From Anagrus nilaparvatae (Eukaryota; Arthropoda; Insecta; Hymenoptera; Mymaridae): DNA of 64,000 nucleotides. Positions 11,528 through 22,292 of this stretch are shown one piece after another. The notes beneath the pieces were generated by a model. The model was not told the DNA's origin, ran no database searches, and was given only the letters and a program-made list of their open reading frames with translations. The DNA is taken from the NCBI GenBank assembly GCA_022575985.1, contig JAKSXM010000285.1:186001-250000 (forward strand), in the 5' to 3' direction. Position 1 is the first letter of the stretch; the number at the start of each line of letters is the position of its first letter. A program made the position numbers and the translations under genes.

Positions 11528-12720
11528 AATATTAACTTTATGACTCTATAAAAGAGCTGGAAATATAGAGGCAAAAAGTGAATTTATAAAAATTTATCTT
11601 GATTTTTACTTTAAATTTTAATTTTGAGTTAAATAAATAATTATATAATTTAAAAATTTGTAAAAAATTGAGTAAGATAAAAATTATATATTTGTATATT
11701 GACAATAAAATTACAAGCACTAAAAAACAATAATATAAACAACAGAAATTTTTTCATTGAATTTAATTTTATTCTTTTACTGCAAAAAATTTAATAACAC
11801 ATTTTTTCACATTTTTTAAAAATAGAATTTAGTAGAAGTTTCTTTTGAATGTTCTGTTTTATTGAAATTTAACTATCACCGAATTCATTTATATGCCATC
11901 ACAAAATTTCTTCACACCATTTTTCTGAAAAATATTCTTCATCAGCTATTTATTTAGAATAATAGCAAATTAAAATTTAGTAATTTTGCGGCAAAATTGT
12001 CGGTTGGTTAATTGGGTACCGCGATGAGTGAATTAGACACTTGACCAAAAAAATGAGAGATGTTTTAGCTGTTTTCTTAAGTCCAAAAGGCTCTTTGGAA
12101 TAAACAGAGGGTATCAGATATATTTAAACCATCCATAACTATAGATGGTAATTTGGTTTGTCAAATTTAGCAGTCTTCCCTTGTTTGCGGGAATTTAGAA
12201 AATTTGAATAACTAGTATTTTTTGAAATTTTTTATTTTTAGCGCTTTTAAATTAGAGATGCAATATATTTTTGAGATTTTTCGTACATACACGGTTAAAA
12301 TAAAATATTACGGAAAATTTAATATTTGAACCTCAAGAAAGTTTAGTTTTTTTTTAAATAACTAAAAAACGAAGCTATAAACAATTTAAATTTTGGATAT
12401 TAGAATCGGATTGTGTGGAAAATTATATATGGGCGATAATACGATAAAATTTTTCACGTAAAACTTTGTGAGAAAAAATAAAAAAAATGAGAAAAATTTT
12501 TTTAACAAAAATGATTGTCAAAAATCAAGAATTTAACTTTAGGAGGTAAAAATTGGCATTGAAGTTCATTTTCAAGTGATTTTGGAAATTGACAACGATA
12601 GTATTAAAAATCTGTAACTTTATATATTTGCTAAATCTGATTGACACAGTAAAAAAATTTAATAATTATTAAAAATAAAAATTCAGAACATAAAATTAAG
12701 TTAAGGCCCCCTTTTCAAAA
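11528..12720. repeat. Left arm of large inverted duplication
   Basis: This block is the reverse complement of about 23650-24860. Shared words include GGTACCGCGATGAGTGA, AATTTTGCGGCAAAATTGTC and CTTGAGGTTCAAATATTAAA. It includes a decayed copy of the 3' end of the orphan gene (TTCTTCATCAGCTATTTATT) and an FB1 fragment at 12000-12230. A second, inner pair (14528-15190 with 22800-23478) has nearly the same centre. Confidence 0.65.
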
Positions 12721-13317
12721 ATTAAAATTCGTAATGCACTTTTTTTTATTTCATTTTCTTGCTTAAAAACATTTCAAGAATGTATAAAAAAATTTTCAAG
12801 CAAAAAAAAATATATGTTGTAGAGATATTTTGATTTTTATGGAACGGATTCATATGAAAACATAAGCATTTAAAAACTTTAAACGCGTTTATCTCAAAAC
12901 TACTTTTTTATAAAATCTTATTAATCGGTTCCAGTTCGAACTCAAAAACTTATTCAGCTATTGACCTAAATCTAGGTGCGTTTTATTTGTAATTGTAGTG
13001 CCAACTGCTGGAACTAGAAGATCAGAAAAAAGTGGATAAGAAAATTTTTATTAACCATATTAGGTGTTTTTTTTTATATTGCATCTGAATGTAAATACTA
13101 ATTACTATCCCTCGAAATAAATTTTTCTTTTGAACTGGACGGCGAAATTTTACAATTTGATGAAGAAATACTCCAATGAATTTTCATATATTATCATAAA
13201 TAAAAACCAATATTATTTTTATTTTCAAAATTTATCTCAAGAAAAAAATATTGCATTATTGTCCCTTTTCATCCCTCGAAATAAATTTTTCTTTTGTCCT
13301 GGAAATCGTAATTTAAA
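12721..13317. other. No gene seen; short direct repeat
   Basis: AT-rich with no recognisable gene. CCCTCGAAATAAATTTTTCT occurs twice, at 13111 and 13272. A related GATGACGAAATACTCGAAT-type word follows the next fold-back element near 14012, so the flanks of that element resemble each other. Confidence 0.4.
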
Positions 13318-14000
13318 GGCGCTCTGTCCACCACTGGGTGTTTTTGCGCAGTATATTTGTAACTAAAATATTTTAACCATATAATTATTTATAATAATTT
13401 TTTAATAATATAAAAAAAAATTAAAAATGTTTATTTGTTTAAACAAATACGACCTGTTAAATTTTTAAATTTTCGGGTCATAAAATCCTGAGTTCCCAGA
13501 TCTGGGCTACTTGGATCAAAATTCTACTTGGCTCATATTGAAGATAATTTAATTCTAGGTGGAGGTGTCGTGGGAAATTTTTCGCTAAACCTCTTCAGTA
13601 ATGAGTTATACCTATTTGTTTATAAATTGTAAAGCTTTTTAAACTTTTTTTTTTATAAACAATTAGCTGTAACTCATTACTGAAGAGGTTTAGCGAAAAA
13701 TTTCCCACGATACCTCCACCTAGAATTAAATGATCTTCAATATGAGCCAAACAGAATTTTGATCCAAGTAGCCCAGATCTGGGAACTCAGGCTTTTATGA
13801 CCCAAAAATTTCAAAAATTTAACAGGTCGTATTTGTTTAAACAAATAAACATTTTTAATTTTTTTTTTATATTCTTGTACTACATACTGAAAAGCATTGA
13901 TTCATTTCATTAAAAAATTATTATAAATAAATATATATGGTTAAAATATTTTAGTTACAAATATGCTGCGCAAAAAACACCCAGTGGTGGACAGAGCGCC
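13318..14000. mobile_element. Fold-back MITE, family FB3, complete copy
   Basis: A 683-bp near-palindrome that begins GGCGCTCTGTCCACCACTGG and ends with its exact inverse. The arms, about 300 bp each, share CCCAGATCTGGG and AACCTCTTCAGTAATGAG. The spacer is around 13610-13670. Diverged relatives lie in both arms of the giant palindrome (38270-38760 and 41230-41755). There is no transposase. Confidence 0.8.
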
Positions 14001-14527
14001 CTTAATAATAGGATGACGAAATACTCGAATCAGTTTTCATATATTATATTATGTCTACAGATGTAATGTTTTATTGTATTTTAATCATTTTTTATTAAAA
14101 TTTATAATTCTTTTTACAGTTTATAATAATAAATTAAAAAATAATATTTAAAATAGTTTTACAAATTTTTGTACAGCGCGCGGCTGACACTGCAGAGCGA
14201 AAATGAATGGATTGTTAGATAAAATCAAAGACGAAATTTTTAGAAGATTGTATAATAAAATAAGAAAACTATTGTACTTCTTAATTCCCTATTTTTTTAA
14301 TATATTTAATTATTATTATAAGTACACAAATTTTTATTAATAATTAAGTATTTTAAATGATAAATATAGTAATAATAATTAAATAACGCGCGAGAGTATA
14401 TGTGACAGAGAATTACACCACTGCGGCAACCAAAAAATATAATTCACGCGCATGCGGCATGACAAAATCAGCGGACCAATAATAACACGAATAAAAAGCG
14501 CGAAAAAATCTGTCCCATATAAAGATA
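14001..14527. other. No gene seen; locally CpG-rich patches
   Basis: Patches such as CAGCGCGCGGCTGACA and CACGCGCATGCGGCATGAC stand out from the AT-rich surroundings. They do not form a frame or a recognisable promoter. Nothing else in the window matches them. Confidence 0.35.
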
Positions 14528-15193
14528 GAAAATTTGCGGTAAACAAAGAATTTATAAAAATTTATTTTGATTTAAGCCAAATATTTTACTTTAAATTTTA
14601 AGATTTAACTCTGTGGTAAATAAATAATTATGGAATTAAAAATTTTTGAATCATAACAAATAAATTCTTCAGTTATCTTATGAGTCACCTTAGTCTCCAA
14701 TCATTTTTCATTATAAACCACGTTTTTTATTAAGAACCTATTTGCAACTTGCTCGTTGGAATTTCTTAAACATACTTACCGAGTACTAAATAAATGAGAA
14801 ATAAAAGTTGAGTGAGATAAAAATTTAGGTATATTTCAAAACAATAATAAAAACAACTGATGAATGTTGGTTATTGAATTTAATTTTATTCTTTTATTCA
14901 AGGAAACTAGTTTTGTGATTTGTATAATAAAATGCAAACATCAGTGAACCAGAAGAATGACACAATTTTTTTACATTTTTGAACAAAAGAATTTATAATT
15001 TTTTTTTTTAGTGATATATCACCACAATCACTTTTTTATGCCATCGTCACAAAATTTCCTCTAACCATTTTTCTGCAAAATATTCTTCATCGGCTATTTA
15101 TTTAGGTTTAGATTTTCCAAACTTTTTTCACCAACTTCTTCAACTGGATTTCTTAATAATTTTTCATTAATTTCCATGTAAAAACTATTTTGA
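14528..15193 (-). repeat. Inverted copy of the 3' end of orphan unit C
   Basis: The block is the reverse complement of about 22800-23478, sharing a stretch that units A and B lack (AAACCACGTTTTTTATTAAG). It therefore derives from copy C or its ancestor. It is truncated at about 15190 inside the gene. Confidence 0.7.
15094..15187 (-). pseudogene. Truncated orphan-family gene (last ~30 codons)
   Basis: On the minus strand the frame reads through the residues MEINEKLLRNPVEEV and SLENLNLNK to a stop, matching the C-terminus of copies A-C. The rest of the gene is missing: upstream sequence changes abruptly at about 15190 to a mobile-element end. It is a clear fragment, not a functional copy. Confidence 0.8.
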
Positions 15194-15195
15194 GG

Positions 15196-15222
15196 ACCTT
15201 AGTGCCAGCTAGTTGGCAGCGT
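15196..15222 (-). mobile_element. Left terminus of satellite-bearing element (solo end)
   Basis: Read on the minus strand, CTGCCAACTAGCTGGCACTA followed by AGGTCCTC matches the left end of the element at 16859 and the minus-strand end at 21947-21978. Only the tip remains, sandwiched between the truncated pseudogene and unit B. Confidence 0.55.
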
Positions 15223-15227
15223 ATTTT

Positions 15228-15520
15228 AATTTGTTGATAAAAAAATTACTAAGCAACGTGCTTTTTGTAAACAAAAAATATTTTTTAAAAATTTAATTAA
15301 CCAGTATCTGCTTTACCGGTAAAGTGATTACTCTATGTCCCTCTTAAGGTTTTCCCCTTCCTATAATATTTTTGTTACTATAGAGTTTTTGAAGTAGGTC
15401 ACAGTTTTATTATAGAAATTCTCACATTTTTATTTACATTGTAGTCTTCGCAGGGTAACGACGTAAATACATAAATTATTTTATTTTGAGTTAATTATTT
15501 ACAGTGTTTAATTATTTACA
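15228..15520 (+). promoter_or_regulatory. Conserved upstream region of orphan gene B
   Basis: The block matches 2516-2811 upstream of copy A, including the TTTACCGGTA word and the TATGTCCCTCTTAAGG block. Substitutions and small indels separate the two, so this is not an exact recent copy. It is the best candidate promoter; the site of initiation is unknown. Confidence 0.4.
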
Positions 15521-16075
15521 ATGGGTTTAAAAAAAAATAATTACATCGAATTAGTTGAAGATGAATTGGCAACTGATGTAAGTGTTTTAAAATGGAGAAG
15601 AAAGGTTTTTTGGGACAAATCTGTAATGTACTATGTTACTACCAAATTGGCAGTGCCTGTTACTGAATTAATTCAAAATTCATCTTATAAAGAAAATTTT
15701 AGTATTGACAAAGAAAGTAAATTTGAATGGGAACTTAAAGTATTCTTTGAACATTTAAGAAATGATAAGAAATCATGCAATTTAAGGTTTGAATTTGAAC
15801 CAAATAGGTCGAATAAAAATCTTTTCAAGCATTATAAGATGAGAACAGCTTACATTAGTAATAATTTTGATTTTCGATTAGACAAAACAAAAAACTGTGA
15901 AGTCCACTATTCAAAGCACTTAAAGTTTGGAAATTTTAATTTTCAGGACGATTGTAAAACTGAATACGTGAAAATAGTGTGCAATTTTTACATGGAAATT
16001 AATGAAAAATTATTAAGAAATCCAGTTGAAGAAGTTATTGAAAAAAGTTTGGAAAATTTAAATCTAAATAAATAG
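15521..16075 (+). CDS. Orphan protein, three-copy family, copy B (184 aa)
   Basis: An intact frame from ATG to TAG, the paralogue of copies A and C. The N-terminal 55 residues are almost the same as in A. The middle carries replacements (for example FEHLRNDKKS in place of FAHFRNDKNS) and the C-terminal part is again recognisable. Many differences from A change the amino acid, which suggests relaxed or diversifying selection; that needs dN/dS to test. Function is unknown. AATAAA follows at 16256 and the possible downstream exon at 16319-16372. Confidence 0.6.
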   Translation: MGLKKNNYIELVEDELATDVSVLKWRRKVFWDKSVMYYVTTKLAVPVTELIQNSSYKENFSIDKESKFEWELKVFFEHLRNDKKSCNLRFEFEPNRSNKNLFKHYKMRTAYISNNFDFRLDKTKNCEVHYSKHLKFGNFNFQDDCKTEYVKIVCNFYMEINEKLLRNPVEEVIEKSLENLNLNK

Positions 16076-16318
16076 CTGATGAAGAATATTTTGCAGAAAA
16101 ATGGTGTGAGTAAATTTTGTGATGATGGCATAAAATAGTGATTGTGGTAATATCAAATTCTTTTGTTCAAAAATGTAAAAAAAATTATGTTACTCTTCTT
16201 GTTCAATGATGTTTGCATTTTATGATACAAATCACAAATATTACTATTTTCCTTGAATAAAAGATAAAATTTAATTCAATAACAAAATTTATCTGTTGTT
16301 TTTATTATTGTTTTGCAG

Positions 16319-16372
16319 TATGCCTAAATTTTTATCTCACTCAACTTTTATTTCTCATTTATTTAGTACTCG
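16319..16372 (+). other. Possible 54-nt exon downstream of orphan gene B
   Basis: It is identical in layout to 3621-3674: TTTTGCAG before, CG|GTAAGTATG after, open frame starting MPKFLSHS. Retention of both splice-like borders in A and B is the main support. Confidence 0.3.
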
Positions 16373-17039
16373 GTAAGTATGTTTAAGAAATTCCAACGAG
16401 CAAGTTTCAAATAGGTATTTAATAAAATAGATAAAGTGTGAATTATGAGATAACTAAAGAATTTATTTGTTGATTTAAACATTTTTTAATTCCTTAATTA
16501 TTTATTCAACTCAAAATTTAAATTTAAAGTAAAATTTTTGGCATAAATCAAAATAAATTTTTGAATATATGAGTTCATGAAAATAATGTACACTTTTTAG
16601 ATTGATGGAATAATATATTTATCTTACGAAAATTTTTGTTATGCTTTCTGTTATTAACAGAATTCATTTATTTTTATTTGAATATTTTTAAATTTTATTA
16701 TTGTTAATATTAAACTCGAAATTAAAATTTAAAGTCATAAAAATAATTTTTTACCTTAGTAGCTCAAGAAATAAAGAATTTTTTTCGACAAAAATGTACA
16801 AAATGGAATTTTACAAGGAGGTAATGATCAAAATTGAGTAAAAATTAAAAAAAAAACGCTGCCAAGTGATTGGCACTATGGTTCCTCATTAACAATAGCA
16901 AAATATTTATAATGGTCTATTTTATCTAATAAAAATTATAATTTGAGATATCAGTATTTCATAAAAAAAAGTTAAATACCGTATTTTATAAGAAAAAAAA
17001 TGTTGCTGTGATTTAATATTTTTTATTTAACAAATTTTT

Positions 17040-18900
17040 AGAAAAAAATTTTCAATAAACTAGGTATTACACTTAAAAAAAAAACAATATTACAGATTTT
17101 TTAATTTTTTTGTTTTATTAATATTCAGAAAAAAATTTTGAAAAAATCCGGTATCAGATCCAAAAAATTGCTATGAATAAGCTTTCTAAAACTAGTACTC
17201 TCATAGAAATTAATTAGGTACTACGTCCGAACAAAAAAAAAATTTGGTATTCTTTGTATTTTTTTGTGAAAAAAATTTTGGGAAAAAAATTTTCAAAAAA
17301 TTAATTATCAGATTTGAGATATCGAGTAAAAACCATACTTTCAAATATAAGTACTTTTATGGAAATAAATGAGATATTACACCTAAATTAAAAAAAAAAA
17401 AAAGTATTTTGAAACCTCTTGATGAAAAAATTTTTGAAAAAAAAATTAGATCTTAATTCCATAATGGTTGTTAAATACCACCGATTGCAAAATTTTCAAA
17501 TATTAGTACTTTCATGGAATTAAAGGAAGTATTACACTAAAAAAAAAAAAAAATATTACAGATTTTTTAATTTTTTTGATTTTTTAATTATGAGAAAAAA
17601 ATTTTGAAAAAATTAAGTTTCAGGTCCAAAAAATTACTATAAACGATATTTCTAAAACTAGTACTGTCATAGAAATCAATTAGGTACTACATCCAAAAAT
17701 AAAAAAAAATTAAGTTTTTTTTTGTATTTTTTGGTGAAAAAAATTTTGAGAAAAGAATTTAAAAAAAATTAGTTATCAGATTCGAGATATCGAGTAAAAA
17801 TCGTACTTTCAAATATAAGTACTTTCATGGAAATAAATTAGGTATTACATCCAAATTAAAAAAAAAAAAAAAATAGTTTAAGATTTTTTGATGAAAAAAT
17901 TTTGGAAAAAAAAATTAGGTCTTAATTCCAAAATAAAATTTATTAGAAATTATTTGTGAAATATCACCGGTTACAATATTTTCAGATATTCGTACTTTCA
18001 TAGAAAAAAATTAAGTATTACGTCCTAAAATAAAAAAAATTTTGGCATTTTTTGTATTTTTTGGCAACAAAAATTTTGAGAAAAAAATTTTAAAAAAATT
18101 AAGTATCAGGTCCAAAAAATTGCTATAAACGATATTTCTAAAACTAGTACTTCCACAGAAATAAATTAAGTACTGCGTCCGTAAAGAAAAAAAAAATTGG
18201 TATTTTTTGTATTTTTTGGTGAAAAAAATTTTGAGAAAAAAATTTTCAAAAATAAATTATAAGATTTGAGATATAGAGTAAAAACGATACTTCTAGATAT
18301 CAGTACTTTTATGGAAAAAAATGAGGTACTACATCCAAAAAGAAAAAAAAATATAGTGTTTTTTTAATTTTTTTATGTAAAAAGTTTTGAAAAAAAAAAA
18401 TTTCGAAAAATTACGTATCAGATGGAGAAATCCTTTACAAACGATAATTTTAGATATTCGTACTTTCATAGGAAAAAATTAAGTATTACGTCCTAAAATA
18501 AAAAAAATTTTGGCGTTTTTTGTATTTTTTGGCGACAAAAATTTTGAGAAAAAAATTTTGAAAAAATTAAGTATCAGGTCCAAAAAAATGCTATAAACGA
18601 TATTTCTAAAACTAGTACTTCCACAGAAATAAATTAAGTACTGCGTCCGTAAAGAAAAAAAAAATTGGTATTTTTTGTATTTTTTGGTGAAAAAAATGTT
18701 GAGAAAAAAATTTTCAAAAAATTAGTTATCAGATTCGAGATATCGAGTAAAAATCGTACTTTCAAATATAAGTACTTTCGTGGAAATAAATGAGGTATTA
18801 CATCCAAATTAAAAAAAAAAAAAAGTAGTTTGAGATTTTTTGATGAAAAAATTTTTGAAAAAAAAATTAGGTCTTAATTCCATAATGGTTGTGAAATTTC
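17040..18900 (+). repeat. ~155-bp tandem repeats in A-B-C higher-order pattern
   Basis: A marker word of the form AGTACTTTCATGGAAATAAA recurs about every 155 bp (near 17195, 17348, 17506, 17660, 17818, 17990, 18147, 18303, 18459, 18615, 18770). Three unit types alternate: A (TAAACGATATTTCTAAAACT), B (GAGATATCGAGTAAAAATCG) and C (GGTCTTAATTCCATAATGG). A-type units recur at about 17150, 17620, 18100 and 18570, giving four trimers of roughly 470 bp. The third C-type unit is a variant. Confidence 0.8.
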
Positions 18901-18906
18901 ACCGGT

Positions 18907-18909
<3 letters not shown>

Positions 18910-18956
<47 letters not shown>
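18910..18956 (+). repeat. (CA)n microsatellite
   Basis: An uninterrupted CA repeat of about 40 nt immediately after the last satellite unit and about 110 nt before the terminal hairpin. Frames that translate to alternating His-Thr here are artefacts. Confidence 0.95.
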
Positions 18957-18958
<2 letters not shown>

Positions 18959-21199
18959 GACTTTTTTTAAAAACCGGTTTTTTAGCTTCCTGAGGTCCCA
19001 AAACGTGCTTATATGCCAAAAAATCAAAAATCAAAATTTCATCTATCACAAAGGTTCCTCTATGAGGAACCAATAATGATGATTTCTTTCATTGCATCTT
19101 TCAAAATTTTTCCTACATATTTGAGTTTTGGAAAACTTAATTTTATGGCCTGACAAATTATTTTCAAAGCAGCGTTTTCCCCTTCATTTACACTTTAAGA
19201 AAGAAACGATATTTTGGTGTAGGTGCAAATCAGAATAATAAAATGATAATGATGCATAATATAAGCAAATTATTTTGTCCCTGATTTTACAAATCTAAAG
19301 TTACCGAATTTAAAAAATGAAATTTGCAAGATGATCTTCTTATGAATGCAAAAATCCTGTATACAATACAATTTTTTTTGAAATAATTTTATAGAGTCGG
19401 ATGTCTGTGGAAATTCAATACAGGTGAATAAGTAAAAGTGGTTAACACGGACAAATTTTATTTCCTCGGATTGGATTCTATTAGCAAGAAAACAAGTGCA
19501 CTTTGCCATCGCAGAAAAATTTTTAATCGACGAGTTGAGATAGAAATTTTTTTGCATACTTGTATTGTTGGTCCTTGAAGGAAAATTCTAGCTAAACAGC
19601 ACCTAGAGAGAAGGAAAAAAGTTTTTTTTCCAGCTGATCTTGAAGGGTTGTATTTTTTATCCCCTGAATGGTATATAGGGGTAGTTTTAAAAAAATGTAC
19701 ATAAAACTTTTTCTTCATTACTAAAACTATATTTTTAAGTTAAATTAGCTGCTGATGCTAAATTTATCTTCAGTTTTGAACAAAAATTGTGCTGCAGCCT
19801 CCAAAATAGGGGTGTATAGGCGTAAAATCGCCGAGTAAGGGTTGGTCTCATAGGAAATGCCTAAAACTTTAGAAATTTATAGTAATTTATCGATTCTCTT
19901 ATTTGTAAAGAAATTAATAATCTTTTTCAACTAAGCTTTATGATATAGATTAGATATTTATTTACCTCAAAAAAATTATAACAATTACTTTTTGCTTTAA
20001 AAATTATATTTATATCTAAAATTAAAACTACGTTCAAAATTGATGATAAATTTAGCATCAGCAGCTAATTTTACTAAAAAATATAGTTTTAGTAATGAAA
20101 AGATTTATTTACATTTTTTTTAAACAGACCTATACCATTCAGCGGGTGAAAAACAAGACAAGCTATAGAACATATTAACAATTATTAACGGCCAAAACCA
20201 AACTAAAATTTTTTTTTCTAAATTTTTAAACTTTAACGAATTTTCCATAAAGCATTAAATTTTCCACAAAATAAGTTTTATTTTAACCCCTATATACACC
20301 TTTTAAGGGCTGTAAATAAGACCAAAAATAATGAGAACTCGATGTATATAAAATTTACTTAAACATTAAAAATAATGTTTTCAAACATTTTTCAATAAAA
20401 TTTGATACTTTTTTCATTGATTTTTCCAAACAACCTAATATTGCCTGACCTACCCCTTTCACCCCCGTTTTTAGGGTATTTTTAAGGGTTTTAGGTGAAA
20501 ACCAACGTCAGATTCTGAAAGAGCACAAGAGAAGGATGAACTTTTTAACCACGTATCTATAAGGGAAAATAATTATTTAAAAATCACTTTTAAAAATCCC
20601 CGCTTCGACGTGAATGATTTAAGTCATAAAAAAAATTTTTGGATGTTGCCATCAAATGCTTGTCTACAATCATTATTTTGATCTCCTAACATTAACTGGA
20701 AAATGGGAGCAAATTGCATTAATGCTCATAATCAACTCATAAATTCGTGGTCAATATCATTTTTTTGTTAAATAAAATTATCTAAAATGGTTTAAAAATT
20801 AAAATTTAAAATTAAACAAGAAAATAGTTTTCCCCCTCTTTTAGCTACTTTTGAGATAGTACAACAATGATTATGGGTAAGCTTTTAAAAGTCGAATTCC
20901 AAGCTATTTTGCTTCAATTTTAAACGTAAGATAACTCACTGAACAAATTTGAGCAAATTTAATTTTAGCGAACTTGATTCTTAGCAACTTTGAAAAATTC
21001 TAATCCCTAAAAAAAAACTTGAAAGTGGACAAAAACATGAGCAAGTTAAAACTACTTCTTGAGATTTTGCAAAATTTAAATTTACAAATAATAGTAAATT
21101 GTTTAATTAATAAGTTATGCATAAAATTTCATTTTTGCCGAATCATTACAATTATAACCTTTAAATTCTTTTTAAAAAAAGCTTGGTGCTCATTATAAA

Positions 21200-21985
21200 A
21201 ATTTTTTATAAAAACTTTTTTGAATGTGGGTGTAATGCTTGAATTCTAAAGTTTTTTTTATATTAATTCTTTAAGATATATGGGAGCTGTTTTTTATTAT
21301 AGAACCACTTTCTTAGCTTATAGGGGGTAAGACTTGATGTTTCTTTTTTTTATAGATCATTTCCTTAATTTTTTTTTCAAAAATTTTTTTACCAAAAAAT
21401 CTCGAAGTACTTTTTTTTTTTTTAATTTTGATGTAATACCTCATTTATTTCCATGAAAGTACTTATATTCGAAAGTATGATTTTTACTCGATATTTCGAA
21501 TCTGATAATTAATATTTTGAAAATTTTTTTCCCAAAATTTTCGTCATAAAAAAATACAAAAAAAAACCAATTTTTTTTTCTTTTTGGAGGTAGTACCTAA
21601 TTTATTTCCATGAGAGTACTAGTTTTAGAAAGTTTGTTTATAGTAATTTTGAATATGATTTTTTCAAAATTTTTTTCTCAAAATTAAAAAAACCAAAAAG
21701 TTAAAAAAACTGCAATTTTTTTTTTTTTTAGTGCAATACCTCATTTAGTTCCATGAAAGTACTTATATTTGAAAATATGGTTTTCGCTCGATATCTCGAA
21801 TCTGATGATTAATTTTTTAAAAATTTTTCCTAAAATTTTGTTCAATAAAAAAAACGTTTAAAAGTTAATAGAAATGTATGTATGATTGCATGCTTGTAAT
21901 CGGTGACATCTGTGGCATATTGAAATATTAAGCTCATTGTTTGAGGAACCTTAGTGCCAGCTAGTTGGCAGGGTATTTTTAATTC
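21200..21985 (-). mobile_element. Second satellite-bearing element, minus strand, partial
   Basis: Read on the minus strand, the left end CTGCCAACTAGCTGGCACTA at about 21978 is followed by three or four ~155-bp units of types B and A (markers near 21440, 21600 and 21740). The right-end hairpin is not seen, so the element is truncated or decayed toward 21200. It lies between unit B and copy C. Confidence 0.6.
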
Positions 21986-22292
21986 TCATAGAAATTGTAA
22001 AATTATTTATAAATTACTTGTAACTATTATTTTCATTTAATTGAAATTATTATACAATATTAATTTTGATAAGTTTTCATTTATATTTTAATTTTATATG
22101 CGATATTCGTATAAAAAATAAAAATGCTAGCAATTTTAAAGCGAAAAAGGTTTGAATACAATAATAATTTGAATTCCCGCCGGCCTCCTCTCTCATACGC
22201 CCCCTGTTGGGAAAGTGTGAACTATTATAACAATAAGATCACAATTCACAATATGGCGGGCGGCTTGGTCCTCCTGTCGTTTAACCTTCTAA
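21986..22292. other. Distinct sequence upstream of orphan gene C
   Basis: Unlike the upstream regions of A and B, this segment has GC-richer words (CCCGCCGGCCTCC, ACGCCCCCTGTTGGG) and CAATATGGCGGGCGGC, which resembles a YY1/pleiohomeotic site. Similarity to A and B starts exactly at GTAAATAC (22295). Copy C thus has different upstream DNA and perhaps a different promoter. Confidence 0.4.

Larger units (their letters stand above)
16859..19071 (+). mobile_element. Satellite-bearing non-autonomous element (DINE/Helentron-like?)
   Basis: It interrupts unit B at a place that is uninterrupted in unit A, so it is an insertion. The left end CTGCCAAGTGATTGGCACTA can form a stem (TGCCAA/TTGGCA) and is followed by TGGTTCCTC. 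The right end is GGTTCCTCTATGAGGAACC, a perfect 8-bp hairpin. Between them lie about 12 tandem units of about 155 bp and a (CA)n tract. Structured ends, central tandem repeats and a microsatellite near the 3' end recall DINE/Helentron-type elements; there is no Rep/helicase and no clear CTRR end, so the class is an inference. Confidence 0.65.
15228..21165 (+). repeat. Duplicated unit B (orphan gene plus flank, interrupted)
   Basis: This is the direct copy of 2516-7252. The alignment is broken by the satellite-bearing element at 16859-19071 and resumes with AATGATGATTTCTTTCATTG. The downstream part carries the same fold-back (about 19630-20170). The small frame seen in A near 5913 is broken here, so that frame is not a gene. 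Confidence 0.65.

Noticed and set aside
18840..19076. Frame with repeated His-Thr
   Set aside because: Translation of the CA microsatellite and a satellite unit.
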